The notes under the pieces were generated by a model. The model was not told the DNA's origin, searched no databases, and was given only the letters and a program-made list of their open reading frames with translations. A stretch of DNA of 64,000 bases from Tragulus kanchil (lineage: Eukaryota > Chordata > Mammalia > Artiodactyla > Tragulidae): positions 41,749,501-41,813,500 of the forward strand of contig JAIOJX010000002.1 in the NCBI GenBank assembly GCA_022376925.1. Reading direction: 5' to 3'. This document shows positions 32,956 through 46,196 of this stretch, piece after piece. Both the position numbers and the translations under genes were made by a program. Each line of letters begins with the position of its first letter. Position 1 is the first letter of the stretch.

Positions 32956-35061
32956 AACCTCAGAGATTTTTAAGGGCTTTACTTTTGTTAGGCATACTTT
33001 GAGATATTCATTGATCAATATTGAATCCAGTTATTGGCTAAACTACATGTTTTAAATTTTGACTGTAAGATCCAGTTGCGGGAAATTATATAAGCATTCC
33101 ACAGGAACAAGACTGTCTGTTGCTGGCTCTGAAGATGAGAAAGGCCATGTAGAAGGTAATGTAGGCTGGGAGCAGCCCCCAGCTGACTGTCCGCAGGGAA
33201 GCAGTATCCTCAGTCCAGAGGCAGCAAGGAGGTTAGTCTTTCCCAGCTTACCTTGTGCCCAAATGAGAAACAGCCCATCAGTAGCTTGATACCTTTTGGA
33301 GAGTCTCTGTAGAGACTTCAGCCTGCCATTCCTGGACTCCCTTGGCCTGCTTAAAGCTTTAAACACGAGAGCTGAGAGCTAATAAATGGATGTTGCCATA
33401 AGCCTCTGAGCTACATATAGAATGTTTTGCTACTTACAACTGTATTTCAAATATGTTCTTTTAGTGAATTATTTTTAGCATTATCTTTATTTTTCAAGTA
33501 AGAAAATCTGCATGACTTCACGAATCAAACCCAGCCTAATTTTATAGTATCATGGGTCTTTAAAACTTCATGAAGATCAACATTGTTTTGTTTGAATTTA
33601 CAGTTTAAACCAAGTGTCTTCTTACGGGTGGACGACATTGCTGTTTCTGGCTTTTATAGGGACTGAAACAGCCTGGCACTTCTCATAGTTCATGTTCATA
33701 CATGAATGTTAGAGTAATCATTTTCAGAGTTGACCTACCTCCGTGGTATTGTTTTAGCTCATTGTAGCCAACAATATTCCTAGTAGTGCATTAAACGTTA
33801 TCTTTTAGTTATTGAAATAATGATGAAATGAGCATTATGAAATATTACACCTTTTGAGTTCCTTAGTATTAATATAAAGTCCTTGCTGTATCACCTTTAT
33901 TGACCCTCATGTTATGGAGAAAATACACAGGGCAGATTTCTTCTTTAGAGAGAATTCGGTCCAGCTGCTCGGCATGTGGGATCTTCCCAGGCCAGGATCG
34001 AACCGCGCCTTGCACTGCAAGGCGGTGTCCTTACCCACTGGACCACCAGGGAAGCCCCAACCTCAGAGATTTTTAAGGGCTTTACTTTTGTTAGGCATAC
34101 TTTGAGATATTCATTGATCAATATTGAATCCAGTTATTGGCTAAACTACATGTTTTAAATTTTGACTGTAAGATCCAGTTGCGGGAAATTATATAAGCAT
34201 TCCACAGGAACAAGACTGTCTGTTGCTGGCTCTGAAGATGAGAAAGGCCATGTAGAAGGTAATGTAGGCTGGGAGCAGCCCCCAGCTGACTGTCCGCAGG
34301 GAAGCAGTATCCTCAGTCCAGAGGCAGCAAGGAGGTTAGTCTTTCCCAGCTTACCTTGTGCCCAAATGAGAAACAGCCCATCAGTAGCTTGATACCTTTT
34401 GGAGAGTCTCTGTAGAGACTTCAGCCTGCCATTCCTGGACTCCCTTGGCCTGCTTAAAGCTTTAAACACGAGAGCTGAGAGCTAATAAATGGATGTTGCC
34501 ATAAGCCTCTGAGCTACATATAGAATGTTTTGCTACTTACAACTGTATTTCAAATATGTTCTTTTAGTGAATTATTTTTAGCATTATCTTTATTTTTCAA
34601 GTAAGAAAATCTGCATGACTTCACGAATCAAACCCAGCCTAATTTTATAGTATCATGGGTCTTTAAAACTTCATGAAGATCAACATTGTTTTGTTTGAAT
34701 TTACAGTTTAAACCAAGTGTCTTCTTACGGGTGGACGACATTGCTGTTTCTGGCTTTTATAGGGACTGAAACAGCCTGGCACTTCTCATAGTTCATGTTC
34801 ATACATGAATGTTAGAGTAATCATTTTCAGAGTTGACCTACCTCCGTGGTATTGTTTTAGCTCATTGTAGCCAACAATATTCCTAGTAGTGCATTAAACG
34901 TTATCTTTTAGTTATTGAAATAATGATGAAATGAGCATTATGAAATATTACACCTTTTGAGTTCCTTAGTATTAATATAAAGTCCTTGCTGTATCACCTT
35001 TATTGACCCTCATGTTATGGAGAAAATACACAGGGCAGATTTCTTCTTTAGAGAGAATTCG
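32847..35061. repeat. Tandem duplication 12 (period 1110 falling to 1103)
   Basis: Copies are 32847-33958 and 33957-35061. Copy 2 starts inside the SINE body and has lost several bases there (CTGCTCGGCATG for CTGCTCCGCGGCATG, GAACCGCGCC for GAACCGGCGCCCC). Beyond about 34060 the copies agree. Confidence 0.95.
33957..34058 (-). mobile_element. SINE head fragment created by duplication 12
   Basis: No tail, no target duplication on the left, and joined to unique sequence ending GAGAGAATTCG. Confidence 0.8.
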
Positions 35062-35310
35062 TTTTGCCTTTCTGTACTTCTGTAGCTGTCGAGGTTAAGT
35101 ATGTGTACGTGTGTGTGTGTGTGTGTGTGCATAATATATATACATTTATGTTTTCTTCTATTCTTTTGCCTGGCATTATTTTCTACGTATAGTGGGTATA
35201 GTATGTTTAGGATCCTGATAGTGAGGGTCCCTGAGATAACCTTTAACTTGTGTGACGGCACAACTACATTTGAGTCATTTTATCATCCTCTGTTCAGTTT
35301 AGTCACTTTG
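35062..35310. other. Single-copy intronic DNA with TG microsatellite
   Basis: Short unduplicated stretch. The TG repeat is at 35104-35129. Confidence 0.6.
35104..35129 (+). repeat. (TG)n microsatellite
   Basis: Uninterrupted TG dinucleotides over most of the span. Confidence 0.85.
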
Positions 35311-36224
35311 TCCTCTTTCATCTCAAGAGTAATTTTGTGAGATAATTTTGATAAGGTTTGATTATTTTGAAGATGCATCTGTTTATATATAAGATACGGT
35401 CAGATACTTCTTGCCTGAGGTCTGACTGGACCTTTCTGCAAACCTCAGATCTGGAAGGAGGCCTTGGGCCTCTGAAATACTTGCTGTTAGATCTGCTTTA
35501 CAGTGAGTATTTTGGCTTCACTCAGTTGTAAACAAGTAGCCAGATGTAGATGTTTAAAGAGCAGAGTCAATATTTTATTAATATTTTTAGTCATCATGTT
35601 GTCCAGGACTGAGCCTTGCTGTTTCCTGGTTTCAAGCCCAGAGCCAGCAAGGGGTCTATGGCTTTGATAGTCAGAAATGCGGCAGGAACAGACTTGAGCA
35701 TCACAGATTGAGGCCCGCCAGCAGCCTTGTAAAATGGTGGGAAAGGAAGCCTATCTGGTGTGTACAGAATTGCACGTCTCGATGTTCAAAATGATGTTTC
35801 TCTACAGAACAGCGTCAAGAAAATGATATTTTCAGCACATGATATTTAATTAGAAGTAGAAGTTACAGAAAACTCCTGGAGATGACAGATGGAGGACAGA
35901 GTTAAGGCTCCTGAGAAGGCTCAGTACTTCATTTCATTCAGCCATGTTTATTCACGTTGCCTTGACTGTGGAGGCCCTCCTCCCTTTCTCTTCATGCCTG
36001 TTAACACCTCCTGAAACCATATTTGGAGGTGCTCCCTAGGCCCTATGAGACTGTGTACTGGCCTTTCACTTTGTTACTTTTGTTTATTCCCTTGTTCCTT
36101 AGGACACCTAGCTGACTTGTTTCTTTGGAAGTGTTCTTTCTTTTCCAGGCTCCTCCTCCCATTTCTTTCATTTCGACTTTCCACCTTCACCCTATTCTGA
36201 ACTGTGTAGCATCTTGTTTTGTTT

Positions 36225-36400
36225 TAGTTTAGTTTTTTTCTTTTTTAAATTGAAGTGTAGTTGCTGTACAATATTACAGAGTCACAGGCATACAGAATAG
36301 TGATTTAGAAGCTTTAAATGTTATATCCTATTTATAGTTAGAAAATATTGACTATATTCCCTGAGTAGTACTGTATACCCTTGTAGCTCTGGCTGCTTGC
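36225..36400 (-). mobile_element. L1 3' end fragment, antisense
   Basis: TTTAAATTGAAGTGTAGTTG, GTACAATATTACAGAGTCAC, GACTATATTCCCTGAGTAGT and ACCCTTGTAGCTC match an antisense L1 3' UTR. Duplicate at 37404-37579. Confidence 0.78.
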
Positions 36401-36495
36401 TTAGTTGATCAGTCATGTCTGACTCTTTTTGACCCCAAGGACTCCCCCCTTGTATGCCAAACAAAAATACTGGAGTGGGTTGCCATTTACTCCTC
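36401..36495 (-). mobile_element. Bov-tA SINE fragment, truncated at join
   Basis: Same element as 37580-37785. It is cut after TTGCCATTTACTCCTC, and its middle is corrupted (CTCCCCCCTTGTATGCC). Confidence 0.82.
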
Positions 36496-37403
36496 TTTCA
36501 TCTCAAGAGTAATTTTGTGAGATAATTTTGATAAGGTTTGATTATTTTGAAGATGCATCTGTTTATATATAAGATACGGTCAGATACTTCTTGCCTGAGG
36601 TCTGACTGGACCTTTCTGCAAACCTCAGATCTGGAAGGAGGCCTTGGGCCTCTGAAATACTGCTGTTAGATCTGCTTTACAGTGAGTATTTTGGCTTCAC
36701 TCAGTTGTAAACAAGTAGCCAGATGTAGATGTTTAAAGAGCAGAGTCAATATTTTATTAATATTTTTAGTCATCATGTTGTCCAGGACTGAGCCTTGCTG
36801 TTTCCTGGTTTCAAGCCCAGAGCCAGCAAGGGGTCTATGGCTTTGATAGTCAGAAATGCGGCAGGAACAGACTTGAGCATCACAGATTGAGGCCCGCCAG
36901 CAGCCTTGTAAAATGGTGGGAAAGGAAGCCTATCTGGTGTGTACAGAATTGCACGTCTCGATGTTCAAAATGATGTTTCTCTACAGAACAGCGTCAAGAA
37001 AATGATATTTTCAGCACATGATATTTAATTAGAAGTAGAAGTTACAGAAAACTCCTGGAGATGACAGATGGAGGACAGAGTTAAGGCTCCTGAGAAGGCT
37101 CAGTACTTCATTTCATTCAGCCATGTTTATTCACGTTGCCTTGACTGTGGAGGCCCTCCTCCCTTTCTCTTCATGCCTGTTAACACCTCCTGAAACCATA
37201 TTTGGAGGTGCTCCCTAGGCCCTATGAGACTGTGTACTGGCCTTTCACTTTGTTACTTTTGTTTATTCCCTTGTTCCTTAGGACACCTAGCTGACTTGTT
37301 TCTTTGGAAGTGTTCTTTCTTTTCCAGGCTCCTCCTCCCATTTCTTTCATTTCGACTTTCCACCTTCACCCTATTCTGAACTGTGTAGCATCTTGTTTTG
37401 TTT

Positions 37404-37579
37404 TAGTTTAGTTTTTTTCTTTTTTAAATTGAAGTGTAGTTGCTGTACAATATTACAGAGTCACAGGCATACAGAATAGTGATTTAGAAGCTTTAAATGT
37501 TATATCCTATTTATAGTTAGAAAATATTGACTATATTCCCTGAGTAGTACTGTATACCCTTGTAGCTCTGGCTGCTTGC
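37404..37579 (-). mobile_element. L1 3' end fragment, duplicate
   Basis: Copy of 36225-36400 from duplication 13. Confidence 0.75.
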
Positions 37580-37785
37580 TTAGTTGATCAGTCATGTCTG
37601 ACTCTTTTTGACCCCAAGGACTGTAGCCCACCAAGCTCCTCTGTCCATGCCAAACAAAAATACTGGAGTGGGTTGCCATTTACTCCTCCAGTGGGTCTTC
37701 CTGACCCAGGGATCAAACCTGGGTCTCCTGAGTCTCCTGAATTGCAGGAGGATTTTTTACCCACTGAGCCATAGGGTAACCCCTA
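37580..37785 (-). mobile_element. Bov-tA SINE, antisense
   Basis: GTCATGTCTGACTCTTTTTG, ACTGTAGCCCACCAAGCTCC, ATACTGGAGTGGGTTGCCAT, GATCAAACCTGGGTCTCCTG and CCCACTGAGCCAT follow the antisense Bov-tA order. A truncated copy occupies 36401-36495. Confidence 0.86.
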
Positions 37786-38830
37786 TAGGCTCATTTTGTA
37801 CCTAATAGTTTGTGTAGGATTAAACAGCCTGTGTCTTGTCTCTGATTCTCTTTGCAAATGTATAGATTAATATTTTGAGTATGTAGTCATTTTATTTTTC
37901 TCTTAAGTTTCAAAGCTCCAGTTTTGAGTGAGCTATGAGTTGGATGCCCCTCAGCCTCAGCTGACCAGGGAGAGGAATGCCATTGCTGCCTGTTGGCTGG
38001 AAGGCCGTGTTGCAGAAAGACTGCAGCTGTGTCTTTCTCTGAAAATATTTGAAGCAGAGAGAACAGCAGCCAGGCTGTGCCTCAGACTGTGTCCCTATTC
38101 CAGTCATGCACCGTCTTCCTGCGAGGAGCCCTGCAGCTGCTCGCCAGGCCCTATGGTCCTGGTTCAGAGTGGTATCTGCTGTGGACCACTGACTCCTGGC
38201 CTGCAGGCGCTTCTCTGCACTCAGCTGCAGCTCAGTGAACTTTGATCCTACAGGTTCCTTCTTGATCACTGCAGTTTTTCTGTCTTGCTCTGTCTCCGAT
38301 GATGAGCCTTTGCCTAGCTGTTTCTTATTTTCTTGTTGGGGTCCTCAGAGCAGGTACTTTGGCTGTGAAGATGAGGTGGAATGGTGTTTTTGTGAACCCA
38401 TGTTGTAGGACTTGAGTTCTGTTGTCATCAGACTGGAATTTGATGTCGGAAACATTTGGTTTGGGGAAGGCAAGCCAAGTGGTTTGCAGAGGTGTAACCC
38501 TGGGTGTAGCTTGTTAAACCTGTTTACCTCAGAAAAAGTTTTTTTCTTCAATGTGTGAGAAAATCTGTAGGTTTTGTTTTACCTCTCACTAGTGGGCAGT
38601 GATTTTCATGGATAAAGTTTGAGTCACAAAAAGTACATGAGTAAACAATGAAAGTGTATCTCCTATCATTAGTTTAAGACTATTATCTAGAATTATGTTG
38701 CTTTTACTGATATTTAATCCTAGTAGAAAATAAAATTCTGTTAGGCTCTGAGAGTCTGATACTCCCTCAAACTCTGGTGGTTTTGCTGTCCTTTTCTACA
38801 CACCCAGTGTTGTTGATAGGAAATACCCCA
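37786..38830. other. Single-copy intronic DNA
   Basis: Includes a GC-richer piece (37920-38250) open on both strands for just over 100 codons. I see no conserved family, splice context or start signal, so I do not call a gene. Confidence 0.45.
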
Positions 38831-41038
38831 CTTGATTAAGGAGTGTGTGGGTGGGTATGATTGTGCATGTATGTGTCTCTCTGTATGTGAGTGTGAGTGT
38901 GTGTATTACAGTTCCACCAGAACTTGAAGACCACTGAGGTAAGGAGTATGGTGTTCCCTCTTCCACACCATCACCACCACTATATCCATTGTATTCAGAA
39001 TGATTTATGATACATAGCAGCATTCACCTAGTTTGGTAAATGAATGAATTCCAATATAAGTGTTATGAGTGGAAATGAACGTCTCTGATAACTAAACTTC
39101 TTGGCCTCTCAGCCACCAGTTCTCTCCGTTGCCCTGAATTTTGAGAGCTGTCTTGGTCTTGGGTGGTTTACTTGTCACAGCTGCCATGGCATATCTTTAG
39201 TGTTTTAGCTGTTGCCCCCCACCTTTTAATCTCCTTAAAGACATTTAGTAGTGGTTATTAGATTGAAAAGCACCTAAGCAGGCAGGACCTTATACTTCTC
39301 TTTTATTATTTCCTTAAAATTCCTGTAACTGTTCTTGTGTGAGTTGAAGAAAGGCGGCTGAACCAGGATAAACATGGTGAACTTGGTGCGGCCTGGCCCT
39401 CACTGATCTCCCAGGGCAGGTCTGGGCTGGCCAGTAGTTGGATGGGAGCCTCAGAGGCAGAAACCAGCGCTGTGGGACTCAGCCCGCCAGTTAGACTGCA
39501 GCCAGCAGCTGCCCCCGCGGCAGGGCCCGTGGGGCACGAGGAGCTTCACTGACCCGGCTTTTGTTTTTGCATGAAATACAGTAAAGTGAGCTGTCTTTAT
39601 TCTATAATTGGTCATCTTAAGGAGTGATTTTAGTTTAGTTATCTTCATTTTACCAGCTGGGTAAGTATTTAGTTAGGAAGGTGTCATTTAAAAATGAAAG
39701 AGGTTCTCATTTAAAAATGAAAGAGGTTCTCATTTGTTACTGATCTGTTACTTACTGTTGCTCTTGGTACAACCTTTCTATACATTTAAAAATTATAAAC
39801 TTTAATTTCTGAAAGTTAGAGAGTGGTGTTTCATCTGACTGATTGGTTTCACTTGCTTTACTGTAGAGGGTTTGGTACAACACTCTTCGTAACATATCCA
39901 AGAAGACCCTTTTACCCATTTTAAAAACTTGATAGGAGTGTGGTGGGTATGATTGTGCATGTATGTGTCTCTCTGTATGTGAGTGTGAGTGTGTGTATTA
40001 CAGTTCCACCAGAACTTGAAGACCACTGAGGTAAGGAGTATGGTGTTCCCTCTTCCACACCATCACCACCACTATATCCATTGTATTCAGAATGATTTAT
40101 GATACATAGCAGCATTCACCTAGTTTGGTAAATGAATGAATTCCAATATAAGTGTTATGAGTGGAAATGAAGCGTCTCTGATAACTAAACTTCTTGGCCT
40201 CTCAGCCACCAGTTCTCTCCGTTGCCCTGAATTTTGAGAGCTGTCTTGGTCTTGGGTGGTTTACTTGTCACAGCTGCCATGGCATATCTTTAGTGTTTTA
40301 GCTGTTGCCCCCCACCTTTTAATCTCCTTAAAGACATTTAGTAGTGGTTATTAGATTGAAAAGCACCTAAGCAGGCAGGACCTTATACTTCTCTTTTATT
40401 ATTTCCTTAAAATTCCTGTAACTGTTCTTGTGTGAGTTGAAGAAAGGCGGCTGAACCAGGATAAACATGGTGAACTTGGTGCGGCCTGGCCCTCACTGAT
40501 CTCCCAGGGCAGGTCTGGGCTGGCCAGTAGTTGGATGGGAGCCTCAGAGGCAGAAACCAGCGCTGTGGGACTCAGCCCGCCAGTTAGACTGCAGCCAGCA
40601 GCTGCCCCCGCGGCAGGGCCCGTGGGGCACGAGGAGCTTCACTGACCCGGCTTTTGTTTTTGCATGAAATACAGTAAAGTGAGCTGTCTTTATTCTATAA
40701 TTGGTCATCTTAAGGAGTGATTTTAGTTTAGTTATCTTCATTTTACCAGCTGGGTAAGTATTTAGTTAGGAAGGTGTCATTTAAAAATGAAAGAGGTTCT
40801 CATTTAAAAATGAAAGAGGTTCTCATTTGTTACTGATCTGTTACTTACTGTTGCTCTTGGTACAACCTTTCTATACATTTAAAAATTATAAACTTTAATT
40901 TCTGAAAGTTAGAGAGTGGTGTTTCATCTGACTGATTGGTTTCACTTGCTTTACTGTAGAGGGTTGGCTTAATCTTGCAATTAGACACTTAACTTCTTAA
41001 CTATGTTAGTGGACATGGTTTTTATCCAAGAAGACCCT
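38831..41038. repeat. Tandem duplication 14 (period about 1093)
   Basis: Copies are 38831-39910 and 39928-41038. The end of copy 1 (39872-39910) is a degraded version of 40965-41038, and the start of copy 2 has lost several bases of its GT-rich stretch. Confidence 0.94.
39685..39730 (+). repeat. Perfect 23-bp direct repeat, two units
   Basis: A 23-base unit beginning CATTTAAAAATGAAAGAGG is repeated twice without change; the same pair recurs at 40778-40823 in copy 2 of duplication 14. Confidence 0.9.
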
Positions 41039-43064
41039 GCACATGAAGACTTTTATACATGGATTTAGATTAAGACTTGATAGAGGGACTAGGACACTTA
41101 AGTTCAGGGGGAGCTGTTTGCTTATGAGAATCTTTCCTGAACATTTCATGAAGAAATTTGTAGATAGAATTATGGGAAGTAACTTTAGCTTAAAGGATAT
41201 CAGATGAATTACGCAGAACAGTATGCTAATTAATTTTTCAACTTAAAATTGTATGATACTTATTAAAAATTCACTTTAATTAAAAAGTTATTGTTGAATA
41301 TCTACCTATGTAGAAATTAATAGAATTTTTTATTTCTGATTTTTGAGCTGATTACAGCTCACGTCAATATGTATATGCCTTCCATTTTATCCATGCTCTC
41401 CTCATCACCCAGATGTATGTACTGGCAAGTCACTGGCTTTAAGGGAAAGACAGTGGGGTCTTTTTTTATCATCTTGGCTGCATGATATTATAGATTATTG
41501 AAATAAAGATGGAGTCACTGCAACTTCTGTTGTACAGTCTGTGCGAGGTTGTCTGTGATGAGGCAGAAGTCATAACTGCACCTTAACTGGGTTCATGGAG
41601 CACAGTAGTGCAAGTGGTGCGGCCAGCCTGTCCTCAGTCGTGTCCTCCATGAGGACATCTTACAGGTCAGTGTTGTCTGTGTCTTGGAGTGTTTCTTCTC
41701 CAGTGGCCTCTTTGCCAAGCAGCTGAGTTTCCAGCCTCCTACTAGGTAGCTCCTGTGTCGGTGCTTGTCCCGTGATCATGTGAAACTCCTTGTGTTCCAG
41801 ACAAGGATTTTCTTCCATTCTTTCTCTTGAATGTTTTCTCTATTTCGGTTGATAGCACCACTGTCTTGACTGAAATTTGGCCTTTCGTGGTGCATTACTT
41901 GAACCAACTGATTGTTTATCTGAAATATTTTCATTAGGGCTATTTGGTTGCCAATTAGTTTTTGGGATTGACAACCTTTCTATACATTTAAAAATTATAA
42001 ACTTTAATTTCTGAAAGTTAGAGAGTGGTGTTTCATCTGACTGATTGGTTTCACTTGCTTTACTGTAGAGGGTTGGCTTAATCTTGCAATTAGACACTTA
42101 ACTTCTTAACTATGTTAGTGGACATGGTTTTTATCCAAGAAGACCCTGCACATGAAGACTTTTATACATGGATTTAGATTAAGACTTGATAGAGGGACTA
42201 GGACACTTAAGTTCAGGGGGAGCTGTTTGCTTATGAGAATCTTTCCTGAACATTTCATGAAGAAATTTGTAGATAGAATTATGGGAAGTAACTTTAGCTT
42301 AAAGGATATCAGATGAATTACGCAGAACAGTATGCTAATTAATTTTTCAACTTAAAATTGTATGATACTTATTAAAAATTCACTTTAATTAAAAAGTTAT
42401 TGTTGAATATCTACCTATGTAGAAATTAATAGAATTTTTTATTTCTGATTTTTGAGCTGATTACAGCTCACGTCAATATGTATATGCCTTCCATTTTATC
42501 CATGCTCTCCTCATCACCCAGATGTATGTACTGGCAAGTCACTGGCTTTAAGGGAAAGACAGTGGGGTCTTTTTTTATCATCTTGGCTGCATGATATTAT
42601 AGATTATTGAAATAAAGATGGAGTCACTGCAACTTCTGTTGTACAGTCTGTGCGAGGTTGTCTGTGATGAGGCAGAAGTCATAACTGCACCTTAACTGGG
42701 TTCATGGAGCACAGTAGTGCAAGTGGTGCGGCCAGCCTGTCCTCAGTCGTGTCCTCCATGAGGACATCTTACAGGTCAGTGTTGTCTGTGTCTTGGAGTG
42801 TTTCTTCTCCAGTGGCCTCTTTGCCAAGCAGCTGAGTTTCCAGCCTCCTACTAGGTAGCTCCCTGTGTCGGTGCTTGTCCCGTGATCATGTGAAACTCCT
42901 TGTGTTCCAGACAAGGATTTTCTTCCATTCTTTCTCTTGAATGTTTTCTCTATTTCGGTTGATAGCACCACTGTCTTGACTGAAATTTGGCCTTTCGTGG
43001 TGCATTACTTGAACCAACTGATTGTTTATCTGAAATATTTTCATTAGGGCTATTTGGTTGCCAA
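40862..43064. repeat. Tandem duplication 15 (period 1109), overlapping duplication 14
   Basis: Copies are 40862-41955 and 41971-43064 with 15 bases of filler. The first part also occurs at 39769, so it is present three times. Copies differ by one C near 42861. No gene is recognised in the block. Confidence 0.95.
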
Positions 43065-43164
43065 ATAGCTTTAGCATAATAATTATTAAAATAATAGGCT
43101 GGGAATGAATTGACACTTACCAGTGTGCTGAATTTCAGCACATTGGAACACTGTAGTAACGTAA

Positions 43165-43385
43165 TTTGCTGATGGCCCAGTGATAAAGAATCGACTTGCT
43201 AATGCAGGAGACACAAGAGTCACCGGTTCAGTCCCTGGCTTGGGAAGATCCCCTGGAGAAGGAAATGACAATCCATTCCCGTGTTCTTTCCTAGAGAATC
43301 CCATGGACGGAGGAACCCAGTGAGCTACAGTCCATGGGATTGCAAATAGACAGGTACGATTTAGCGACTAAAGAACAGTAGCTTA
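43165..43385 (+). mobile_element. Bov-tA SINE, sense, diverged
   Basis: GGCCCAGTGATAAAGAATCG, CACCGGTTCAGTCCCTGGCT, GGGAAGATCCCCTGGAGAAG, GAGAATCCCATGGACGGAGG and CTACAGTCCATGGGATTGCA follow the Bov-tA order. Confidence 0.87.
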
Positions 43386-43402
43386 ATGCGCTAGACCATT
43401 TC

Positions 43403-45558
43403 TTCGCTGGATTTGGGAATGGAAACAGATCTGAGTCATGAACCTTATCACTGACTCAGAGCAGTCACTGGTACCAAGAAGCCACACTGGAAGTGAGTGA
43501 ACTTGCCTAAATTCATCATTATTCTAAGAAACAAACTTAGAACCTATTTCCCACTGCTGTTTGCTCACTTGATTTGTCTTTAGCTGAGAGGACACGTGTG
43601 CCCTGTACGCCTCTCCAGTCTGCAGGTTGTGTTGTCATCTCTCACCTCCCAGCATGAACGCCACACTTTTACTTGTCAGGACTTCTCTTTGTATCTTGAA
43701 TATCCCTGGTACTTCCCTGCCTTGTGTGCTTTCTTGTCTTTCTCTTCTTGTCTTTATCTGCTAAGAATTCTTCACCCCTTTGAGACCCCATGTACGTTTT
43801 ATCTCTTCTAGTGTGTCTGTGGTTTCTGATCAGCCAGAAATAGGCTCTATTTTGTGCCCATTTGAAACATCTCATGTGAGTCGAGCTTGTAATACCTCCT
43901 TTATTTCCTCTCAGGTTCTTTATAGAACTTTATATCTTAAATCTTCTCTCTTGTGTGACACCTTAGACATCAGTTCAGTTCAGTTGTTCAATCATGTCTG
44001 ACTCTTTGCGACCCCATGAATTTGAGCACGCCAGGCTTCCCTGTCCTACACAGTCTCCTGGCGCTTACTCAAACTCACGTCCATTGAGTTGGTGATATCT
44101 CTGCATATACCTACGCTGTCTAGGTTTGTCATAGCTTTTCTTCCAAGGGGCAGGCATCTTTTAATTTCCTGATTGCAGTCACCATCTGCAATGATTTGGA
44201 GCACAAGAAAACAAAGTCTGTCATTGTTTCCATTGTTTGCTGTGAAGTCATGGGACCAGATACCATAATCTTAAGTTTTTCTGAATGTTGGGTTTTAAGC
44301 CAGCTTTTTCACTCTCCTCTTTCACCTTCATTAAGAGGTTCTTTAGTTCCTCTTTGTTTTCCTTTCATTCCCATATCTTTTAAGAATTTTCCACAGTTTT
44401 TTGTGATCGACACAGCCAAAGGCTTTAGCATAGTCAATGAAGCAGAAGTAAATGTTTTTCTGGAATTCTTTGCTTTTCCTTTCGCTGGATTTGGGAATGG
44501 AAACAGATCTGAGTCATGAACCTTATCACTGACTCAGAGCAGTCACTGGTACCAAGAAGCCACACTGGAAGTGAGTGAACTTGCCTAAATTCATCATTAT
44601 TCTAAGAAACAAACTTAGAACCTATTTCCCACTGCTGTTTGCTCACTTGATTTGTCTTTAGCTGAGAGGACACGTGTGCCCTGTACGCCTCTCCAGTCTG
44701 CAGGTTGTGTTGTCATCTCTCACCTCCCAGCATGAACGCCACACTTTTACTTGTCAGGACTTCTCTTTGTATCTTGAATATCCCTGGTACTTCCCTGCCT
44801 TGTGTGCTTTCTTGTCTTTCTCTTCTTGTCTTTATCTGCTAAGAATTCTTCACCCCTTTGAGACCCCATGTACGTTTTATCTCTTCTAGTGTGTCTGTGG
44901 TTTCTGATCAGCCAGAAATAGGCTCTATTTTGTGCCCATTTGAAACATCTCATGTGAGTCGAGCTTGTAATACCTCCTTTATTTCCTCTCAGGTTCTTTA
45001 TAGAACTTTATATCTTAAATCTTCTCTCTTGTGTGACACCTTAGACATCAGTTCAGTTCAGTTGTTCAATCATGTCTGACTCTTTGCGACCCCATGAATT
45101 TGAGCACGCCAGGCTTCCCTGTCCTACACAGTCTCCTGGCGCTTACTCAAACTCACGTCCATTGAGTTGGTGATATCTCTGCATATACCTACGCTGTCTA
45201 GGTTTGTCATAGCTTTTCTTCCAAGGGGCAGGCATCTTTTAATTTCCTGATTGCAGTCACCATCTGCAATGATTTGGAGCACAAGAAAACAAAGTCTGTC
45301 ATTGTTTCCATTGTTTGCTGTGAAGTCATGGGACCAGATACCATAATCTTAAGTTTTTCTGAATGTTGGGTTTTAAGCCAGCTTTTTCACTCTCCTCTTT
45401 CACCTTCATTAAGAGGTTCTTTAGTTCCTCTTTGTTTTCCTTTCATTCCCATATCTTTTAAGAATTTTCCACAGTTTTTTGTGATCGACACAGCCAAAGG
45501 CTTTAGCATAGTCAATGAAGCAGAAGTAAATGTTTTTCTGGAATTCTTTGCTTTTCCT
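43403..45558. repeat. Tandem duplication 16 (period 1078)
   Basis: Copies are 43403-44480 and 44481-45558, joined directly. The join fuses BovB sequence (TTTGCTTTTCCT) to unique DNA (TTCGCTGGATTTGGG), so the first BovB copy stops mid-element. Confidence 0.95.
43969..44480 (-). mobile_element. BovB LINE antisense, copy 1 (cut by duplication 16)
   Basis: Same element as 45047-46196 but interrupted at the join. It has an internal deletion that fuses GTCCATTGAGTTGGTGATAT to CTCTGCATATACCTACGCTG. Confidence 0.88.
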
Positions 45559-46196
45559 ATGATCCAACGGATGTTGTCAATTTGATCTCTGGTTCCCCTG
45601 CCTTTCCTAAATCCAGCGTATACATTTGGAAGTTATTGGTTCATGTACTGTTGAAGCCTAGCTTGGAGGATTTTGAGCATTACTTCGCTAGCATGTGAAA
45701 TGAGTGTGATAGTTTGAACATTCTTTGGCATTGCCCTTCTTTGGGATTGGAATTAAAACTGACTTTTTCTAGTCCCGTGGCCACTGCTGAGTTTTCCAAA
45801 TTTGCTGGCATATTGAGTGTAGCACTTTAATAGCGTCATCTTTTAATATTTGAAATAGCTCAGCTGGTATATCATCACCTCCACTAGCTTTGTTTTTGGT
45901 GACTCTTTCTATGGCCCACTTGACTTAACACTCCAGGATGTCTGACTTTAGGTGAGTGGTCACACCATCGTGGTTTGTCGCTGTTTAGTTGCTCATTCAT
46001 TTCCGACTCTTCATGACCCCATGAACTGTAGCCCATCTGGTTCCTCTGCCCATGGGATTCTCCAAGAAAGAATCCTGGAGTGGGTTGCCATTGGTTATCT
46101 GGATCATTAAAATCTTTTTGTATCGTTCTTCTATGTATTCTTGCTGCCTCTTCTTAGTATGTTCTCCATCTGTTAGGTCCATACTGTTTAGTGTAT
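45047..46196 (-). mobile_element. BovB LINE antisense, longest continuous copy
   Basis: Reads from the BovB 3' end (CAGTTCAGTTGTTCAATC) through reverse-transcriptase-coding sequence: the minus strand near 46100-46182 gives MDLTDGEHTKKRQQEY, and ACTGAGTTTTCCAAATTTGC and ACCTCCACTAGCTTTG are typical. It is broken by indels and by a Bov-tA insertion at 45974-46092. It stops at about 46196, so it is also truncated on the coding 5' side. Confidence 0.88.
45974..46092 (-). mobile_element. Bov-tA SINE fragment nested in BovB
   Basis: GTTTAGTTGCTCATTCATTT, ACCCCATGAACTGTAGCCCA and GGAGTGGGTTGCCAT interrupt the BovB phrase CACCATCGTGGTT/ATCTGG, with TGGTT on both sides. Duplicate at 47131-47249. Confidence 0.8.

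Larger units (their letters stand above)
35311..37688. repeat. Tandem duplication 13 (period 1179-1193)
   Basis: Copies are 35311-36495 and 36491-37688, sharing TCCTC at the join. Copy 1 has lost about 14 bases of the Bov-tA SINE near 36445, just before the join, where copy 2 is normal. Confidence 0.95.

Noticed and set aside
37910..38269. Opposed frames of 105 and 119 codons as a gene
   Set aside because: Mutual antisense openness is typical of chance in GC-richer DNA; no start context, splice signals or family were seen.
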